Translations under genes and position numbers: made by a program
The notes under the pieces: generated by a model
Seen by the model: the letters and a program-made list of their open reading frames with translations, nothing else
Told to the model about the DNA's origin: nothing
The model's database searches: none
In this document: positions 8,861 to 12,711 of the stretch, piece after piece
Layout of the letters: every line of letters begins with the position of its first letter
How positions within the stretch are numbered: the first letter of the stretch is position 1
Assembly: GCA_013001935.1 (NCBI GenBank)
Contig: JABDKZ010000009.1
Location: 1-12,711, forward strand
Direction of reading: 5' to 3'
Length of the DNA stretch: 12,711 bases
From: Maribacter sp.
Lineage (GTDB): Bacteria > Bacteroidota > Bacteroidia > Flavobacteriales > Flavobacteriaceae

Positions 8861-9264
8861 AAAACTTGGTCTAGAAGCTGTATGTCCCGAACCAATATGG
8901 GAGGTGGATAATATTCGTTGGCAGCACGTTTTTGCGCTGAAACATTAAAAAGAGTTGTGTTGGAATATGCAAAAGCGATAAGGAAAAATTGCCGATCAAC
9001 GCTTAAATTATCGAATGCGATTTTTAAATCATCCTGCCCATCAATTAAAATAACTTCTTCACTACAACAGGAGTCCTCGAGTTGTTGCGTGGTAGCATCA
9101 TTCATTGATTGCATAGACATTCCGCAGTCCTCCGCATCTGTAAAAAAAGCCAAATCAACCAAGTGGCCCATACAGAAATGTTTCTCCACCTTCCAGGTAG
9201 TTGTAGAGGCCAATAGCAGAAAAGCCATTGATATTGATACTATTTTAAATGCGAAGTCTTTCAC
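8851..9264 (-). CDS. HYC_CC_PP-family small protein
   Basis: A 137-residue protein with the three signatures that name this Bacteroidota family: H-aromatic-C (His29-Phe30-Cys31 in VEKHFCMGH), a Cys-Cys pair (66-67, DSCCSEE) and a proline run near the C-terminus (YYPPP, 118-122). Cys47 (EDCGM) is also typical. A hydrophobic N-terminus (about 8-23) looks like a signal peptide or anchor, so the protein is probably in the envelope. Function is unknown in the family. The cysteines, His and Met residues (GMSMQSM) and its place as first gene of a metal operon suggest metal binding. The start is GTG at 9264. It gives the N-terminus expected for the family, whereas the next ATG (9228, residue 13) would cut into the signal sequence. 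Confidence 0.8.
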   Translation of the reverse strand: MKDFAFKIVSISMAFLLLASTTTWKVEKHFCMGHLVDLAFFTDAEDCGMSMQSMNDATTQQLEDSCCSEEVILIDGQDDLKIAFDNLSVDRQFFLIAFAYSNTTLFNVSAQKRAANEYYPPPILVRDIQLLDQVFLI

Positions 9265-9269
9265 AATGG

Positions 9270-9277
9270 CAAAAATA
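9270..9277 (-). promoter_or_regulatory. -7 box (TATTTTTG) for the metal operon
   Basis: The minus strand reads TATTTTTG at 9277-9270, an exact match to the Bacteroidota -7 consensus TAnnTTTG, 5 nt before the GTG at 9264. No -33 TTG is visible at the right distance. If used, transcription would begin at or very near the start codon and give a nearly leaderless mRNA. Confidence 0.4.
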
Positions 9278-9368
9278 CAAATTAATGAACTGAGTATTAA
9301 TTTGACTACAAATGATTAACGAAATTTTAAGGTTAATAGTATCAGGTTAATATATCCTAAAAAGTACT

Positions 9369-9854
9369 ATGGTATTTAATATATTAGCAAAAAATATAGA
9401 AATGCTTACTGACCTAAGGCCAAAAATAACGGCGATATTATCAGATGTTGACACTTCAATAGAGGCACGTTTACAGAAAATATGTAAGTTGTTGAAAGAC
9501 AGTGTAACCTATTATAATTGGGTAGGGTTTTATTTTAAGAATGGGGACAAGGACGAATTAAAACTCGGTCCCTTTGCAGGTGAACCCACGGAACATACTA
9601 TCATACCCTTTGGGAAGGGTATTTGTGGTCAAGTGGCGGTAAGCAACAAAAATTTTGTGGTTTCTGATGTAAAAGCCCAGGACAATTATATTGCTTGTAA
9701 CCTAAATGTAAAATCAGAAATTGTTGTACCTCTTTTTTTAAATGGAGCAAACATAGGCCAAATCGATATTGATTCGAACACGCTTAACCCTTTTACTAAC
9801 GAAGATGTAGAACTTTTGGAATTCGTAAACGCCCAAGTCGCCAAATTTCTTTAA
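9369..9854 (+). CDS. GAF-domain protein, probable free methionine-(R)-sulfoxide reductase
   Basis: A 161-residue single GAF-domain protein of the YebR/fRMsr type, cytoplasmic, which would reduce free Met-R-sulfoxide as an oxidative-stress repair step. Family marks: WVGFYF (51-56), LGPFAGEP (66-73), GKGICGQVA (82-90) with Cys86, DVKAQDNYIACN with Cys110 (the position of the catalytic Cys118 in E. coli), SEIVVPL (116-122) with Glu117, and DIDS (133-136) with Asp133 and Asp135. The third E. coli cysteine (Cys84) is replaced by Thr or Glu in GEPTEH, so recycling would use two cysteines. The start at 9369 gives a short extra N-terminus, and ATG 9402 (residue 12) is an alternative. It is divergent from the metal operon. 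A signalling GAF role is possible but less likely. Confidence 0.8.
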   Translation: MVFNILAKNIEMLTDLRPKITAILSDVDTSIEARLQKICKLLKDSVTYYNWVGFYFKNGDKDELKLGPFAGEPTEHTIIPFGKGICGQVAVSNKNFVVSDVKAQDNYIACNLNVKSEIVVPLFLNGANIGQIDIDSNTLNPFTNEDVELLEFVNAQVAKFL

Positions 9855-9891
9855 ACACTCCAAGTAAAATTTAAAGCAATTATTCTTGATG

Positions 9892-9912
9892 AAAAGTTTT
9901 CACAAAACTTTT
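9892..9912 (+). terminator. AT-rich hairpin after the GAF gene
   Basis: AAAAGTTTT (9892-9900) and AAAACTTTT (9904-9912) form a perfect 9-bp stem with a 3-nt CAC loop, 37 nt past the stop. The T-run is inside the stem and the next bases are GTACGGG, so it is a weak terminator candidate. The rest of the 243-nt gap up to purH holds only the purH promoter that I can identify. Confidence 0.4.
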
Positions 9913-10057
9913 GTACGGGTTTAAATTTGATAATGAAAACCTAAGAAAGTTCAATTTTAGTTCAATAAAATATTCAAAAGACTTTAATCCCATGGTTTTG
10001 GTTAAAACTTTTACCGTTTTGTTGATAACCTGAACAGTTTATTAGCAGCAAAAAAAT

Positions 10058-10065
10058 TACTTTTG
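10058..10065 (+). promoter_or_regulatory. purH: -7 box (TACTTTTG) for purH
   Basis: TACTTTTG matches the Bacteroidota -7 consensus TAnnTTTG and lies 32 nt before the purH ATG, giving a 5' leader of roughly 25-30 nt. A -33 TTG at 19-23 nt spacing is not clear; the nearest TTTG (10018-10021) is too far upstream. Confidence 0.6.
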
Positions 10066-10097
10066 TTTGCTTAGAACTTTAATCCCACCAATGTAAA

Positions 10098-11627
10098 ATG
10101 AGCACTAAAAAAGCTACCTCCGCCCTTATCTCTGTATTTCATAAAGATGGCCTAGAACCCATCGTTAAAAAATTAAACGAACTTGGTATTTCCATTTATT
10201 CTACTGGAGGTACAGAAACGTTTATTAAAGATTTAGGGATTGATGTTGTGCCAGTTGAAGATGTAACAAGTTATCCTTCTATTTTAGGTGGTAGGGTAAA
10301 AACATTGCATCCCAAGGTATTTGGAGGCATATTGAACAGACAAGATCATGAAGGCGACGTTGCCCAACTTGAGGAATTTGAAATACCCCAATTAGATATA
10401 GTGATCGTGGATCTTTATCCTTTTGAAAAAACGGTGGCAAGCGGTGCCCCTGAACAGGAAATCATTGAAAAAATAGATATAGGGGGCATTTCTTTGATCC
10501 GTGCGGCGGCAAAGAATTATAGGGATGTACTCTGTGTATCCTCTATGGAGGATTACAGCGAGTTTCTGGAAATAATTACTTCCGGAAATGGAAATACTTC
10601 ATTGGATGAACGCAAAAAGTTCGCTGCAAAGGCCTTCAATGTTTCTTCACATTATGATACAGCTATTTTTAACTACTTCAATAAAAATCATGAAGAAGCT
10701 GTTTTAAAAATAAGTGAGACACAAGGAAAGGTATTACGTTATGGCGAAAACCCACATCAAAAAGGATTCTTCTTTGGCGATTTTGAGGCTATGTTCACCA
10801 AACTGCACGGTAAGGCACTTTCGTACAATAATTTGTTAGACGTTGACGCCGCAGTTAATCTAATGAACGAATTCCGTAAAGATGATCCAACATTCGCTAT
10901 TCTAAAGCACAATAATGCCTGTGGTTTGGCAACGCGCAATACAATTCACCAAGCCTATGTAGATGCACTTGCCGGTGATCCGATTTCCGCATTTGGAGGA
11001 ATCTTGATCAGCAATGTTGAAATAGACAAGCCCACAGCAGAGGAAATACACAGTCTTTTTTGTGAAGTGGTCATTGCGCCAAGTTACGCTGAAGATGCCC
11101 TTGAAGTTTTAAAAGGAAAGAAAAACAGGATAATACTGATCCAGAATGAAGTTGAATTACCCAACACCATTGTTAGAACATGTTTAAATGGTGTCTTAGT
11201 CCAAGATAGAGACCATAAAACCGATACGGTAGCCGAATTAAATTACGTCACCGGAAAAGAGCCTTCTGCTCGGGAAATGGAAGATTTGATTTTCGCTTCA
11301 AAACTGTGTAAACATACAAAGAGCAACACCATTGTATTGGCAAAGAACAAACAACTTTGCGCTAGTGGTACGGGGCAAACCTCGCGCGTAGATGCCTTAA
11401 ACCAGGCCATACATAAAGCAAAATCATTCAATTTTGACCTCAATGAAGCGGTTATGGCCAGTGATGCATTTTTCCCTTTCCCTGATTGTGTTGAAATCGC
11501 GCATAAAAGTGGCATAAGCAGTGTAATACAACCAGGTGGTTCTATTAAGGATCAGCTGAGCATTGATTATTGCAATGAAAACGATATTGCTATGGTAATG
11601 ACGGGCACACGTCATTTTAAGCATTAA
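10098..11627 (+). CDS. purH: PurH, bifunctional AICAR transformylase / IMP cyclohydrolase
   Basis: Catalyses the last two steps of de novo purine synthesis: formylation of AICAR with 10-formyl-THF to FAICAR, then ring closure to IMP, in the cytoplasm. The N-terminal IMP cyclohydrolase (MGS-like) domain spans about 1-195, with ISVFHKDGL (11-19), STGGT (35-39), GGRVKTLHP (64-72) and GGISLIRAAAKN (129-140). The transformylase domain follows with LRYGENPHQ (213-221), the catalytic Lys270-His271 in KHNNACG, DPISAFGG (294-301) and the C-terminal SDAFFPFPDCVE and QPGGS motifs, ending GTRHFKH. At 509 aa it is full length for the family. It has its own -7 box. mreB follows after 56 nt, a common flavobacterial neighbour pair. 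Confidence 0.98.
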   Translation: MSTKKATSALISVFHKDGLEPIVKKLNELGISIYSTGGTETFIKDLGIDVVPVEDVTSYPSILGGRVKTLHPKVFGGILNRQDHEGDVAQLEEFEIPQLDIVIVDLYPFEKTVASGAPEQEIIEKIDIGGISLIRAAAKNYRDVLCVSSMEDYSEFLEIITSGNGNTSLDERKKFAAKAFNVSSHYDTAIFNYFNKNHEEAVLKISETQGKVLRYGENPHQKGFFFGDFEAMFTKLHGKALSYNNLLDVDAAVNLMNEFRKDDPTFAILKHNNACGLATRNTIHQAYVDALAGDPISAFGGILISNVEIDKPTAEEIHSLFCEVVIAPSYAEDALEVLKGKKNRIILIQNEVELPNTIVRTCLNGVLVQDRDHKTDTVAELNYVTGKEPSAREMEDLIFASKLCKHTKSNTIVLAKNKQLCASGTGQTSRVDALNQAIHKAKSFNFDLNEAVMASDAFFPFPDCVEIAHKSGISSVIQPGGSIKDQLSIDYCNENDIAMVMTGTRHFKH

Positions 11628-11633
11628 TTTTAC

Positions 11634-11641
11634 TACTTTTG
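11634..11641 (+). promoter_or_regulatory. mreB: -7 box (TACTTTTG) for mreB
   Basis: TACTTTTG, identical to the purH box and matching TAnnTTTG, starts 6 nt after the purH stop and lies 42 nt before the mreB ATG. mreB can thus be transcribed on its own as well as by read-through from purH, since no terminator lies between them. No clear -33 element is seen. Confidence 0.6.
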
Positions 11642-11683
11642 TCGATGAAATGCACCATATAATTTACAACCTAATAACATCAA

Positions 11684-12607
11684 ATGGGATTTTTTGATTT
11701 CTTGACCGAGGAAATTGCTATTGACTTAGGTACGGCAAATACCCTCATAATTCATGCGGACAAAGTTGTTGTGGACAGTCCGTCTATTGTAGCCAGAGAT
11801 CGTATTACTGGTAAAATAATTGCTGTTGGCAAGGAAGCCAATATGATGCAAGGAAAAACACATGAAAACATTAAGACCATTAGACCGCTGAAAGACGGGG
11901 TAATTGCAGATTTTGATGCTTCTGAAAAGATGATCAATATGTTCATAAAGAACATACCTGCCCTAAAGAAAAAATGGTTTCCACCCGCGTTGCGAATGGT
12001 TATTTGTATCCCTTCGGGAATCACTGAGGTAGAGATGCGGGCTGTAAAGGAATCTGCTGAACGGGTTAATGGTAAAGAAGTATATCTCATACATGAACCT
12101 ATGGCTGCGGCTATTGGTATAGGTCTGGATATAATGCAACCTAAGGGAAACATGATTGTTGATATAGGCGGTGGAACAACAGAAATTGCTGTAATTGCCT
12201 TGGGCGGAATTGTCTGTGATAAGTCAGTAAAAATCGCAGGTGATGTCTTCACTAATGATATAATATACTATATGCGTACCCAACATAACCTTTATGTTGG
12301 TGAGAGTACTGCAGAGGCGATAAAAATTGATATTGGTTCAGCAACAGAAGACTTACAATCGCCCCCTGAAGAAAAATCGGTTCAAGGGCGTGACTTGCTT
12401 ACCGGTAAACCAAAACAAGTACAAATATCGTACAGGGAAATTGCAAAGGCATTAGACAAATCAATTTTAAGGGTTGAGGATGCGGTTATGGAAACCTTAT
12501 CCCAAACACCGCCTGAATTGGCTGCAGACATTTATAATACCGGCATATACCTTGCCGGAGGTGGATCTATGTTGAGAGGATTGGAGAAGACTTTCCCAAA
12601 AAACTGA
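11684..12607 (+). CDS. mreB: MreB rod-shape actin homologue, C-terminus lost to a frameshift
   Basis: The bacterial actin that forms membrane-bound filaments and directs the elongation machinery (MreCD, RodA, PBP2). ATPase motifs are intact: phosphate-1 IAIDLGTANTLI (11-22), IHEPMAAAIG with Glu138 (136-145), phosphate-2 VDIGGGTTEIAV (159-170) and the adenosine motif LAGGGSMLRG (290-299). After LEK (residue 302) this frame reads TFPKN and stops at 12605, where MreB normally continues RLSQKTDLPVYIAEDP. That continuation is encoded from 12591 in another frame. Restoring it would give about 342 residues, a usual MreB length. The frame must move by +1 or -2. The simplest cause is loss of two bases in an AG-rich stretch (GAGAAGACTT from GAGAAGAGACTT). 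Sequencing error and true mutation cannot be told apart here. Confidence 0.9.
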   Translation: MGFFDFLTEEIAIDLGTANTLIIHADKVVVDSPSIVARDRITGKIIAVGKEANMMQGKTHENIKTIRPLKDGVIADFDASEKMINMFIKNIPALKKKWFPPALRMVICIPSGITEVEMRAVKESAERVNGKEVYLIHEPMAAAIGIGLDIMQPKGNMIVDIGGGTTEIAVIALGGIVCDKSVKIAGDVFTNDIIYYMRTQHNLYVGESTAEAIKIDIGSATEDLQSPPEEKSVQGRDLLTGKPKQVQISYREIAKALDKSILRVEDAVMETLSQTPPELAADIYNTGIYLAGGGSMLRGLEKTFPKN

Positions 12608-12710
12608 TTTACCGGTTTATATTGCTGAAGATCCATTACGTGCCGTAGTAAGAGGCACTGGTATTGCACTGAAAAACCTAGAACGCTACAAGAGTATTTT
12701 AATCAAATAA
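12591..12710 (+). pseudogene. mreB: Detached C-terminal 39 codons of MreB
   Basis: Read from 12591, one base off the upstream mreB frame, the DNA encodes LSQKTDLPVYIAEDPLRAVV, then RGTGIALKNLERYKSILIK and TAA (12708-12710). This is the conserved MreB C-terminus. It has no start codon of its own and no ribosome-binding site, so it is part of mreB separated by the frameshift. Its good conservation suggests a very recent mutation or a sequence error. Confidence 0.88.
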
Positions 12711-12711
12711 G

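Noticed and set aside
9855..10097. Possible riboswitch or regulatory RNA upstream of purH
   Set aside because: The likely transcription start is near 10071, leaving a leader too short for an aptamer. I see no purine or guanine aptamer core, only AT-rich sequence and one weak hairpin.
11752..12252. A 166-codon open frame on the minus strand inside mreB
   Set aside because: It lies wholly antisense to a clear gene, resembles no known family, and has no promoter or spacing that would support it.
12598..12604. Slippery heptamer A AAA AAC in phase with the mreB frame, suggesting programmed frameshifting
   Set aside because: A -1 slip there leads to a frame that does not encode the MreB C-terminus. 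The tail needs a +1 or -2 change at or before 12591, upstream of the heptamer.

Overview
The window reads as chromosomal DNA of a Bacteroidota bacterium, most likely of the family Flavobacteriaceae. Three things point there: AT-rich intergenic DNA with TAnnTTTG-type -7 boxes, lineage-typical protein families (an HYC_CC_PP small protein, a TonB-dependent receptor with a carboxypeptidase-like N-terminal domain, a Bacteroidota-type LptE), and a familiar flavobacterial gene order (miaB end, sigma-54 activator, lptE, TPR protein, secG, groES, groEL). I cannot name the genus.

Left block, plus strand (1-5311): the 3' end of miaB, a sigma-54-dependent activator without a sensor domain, lptE, a TPR protein and secG are packed with gaps of 2 to 26 nt and look like one transcription unit for tRNA modification, regulation, and outer-membrane and secretion functions. 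It ends at a clear terminator after secG. groES-groEL follow under their own promoter region and end at a strong bidirectional terminator shared with the converging metal operon.

Middle block, minus strand (9264 down to 5401): four genes make a metal-handling module, probably for copper. In transcription order they are an HYC_CC_PP small protein, a membrane protein fusing an HMA metal-binding domain to a MauE/DoxX-like unit, a TonB-dependent receptor with a Cys-Cys pair in its plug, and a periplasmic HMA-like protein. All four carry adjacent or near-adjacent cysteines. A 21-nt inverted repeat (20/21 match) joins the stop region of the first gene to the start of the second and could couple their translation.

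Right block, plus strand (9369-12711): a GAF-domain protein resembling free methionine-R-sulfoxide reductase, then purH, then mreB, the last two each behind a good -7 box. mreB is broken near its 3' end by a frameshift. The normal last 39 residues are present in another frame, and the frame must move by +1 (or -2) at about 12588-12591. This is either a sequencing error or a real and consequential mutation in a cell-shape gene. The most notable points are the mreB frameshift, the metal module with its shared cysteine pairs, and the long inverted repeat inside that operon.
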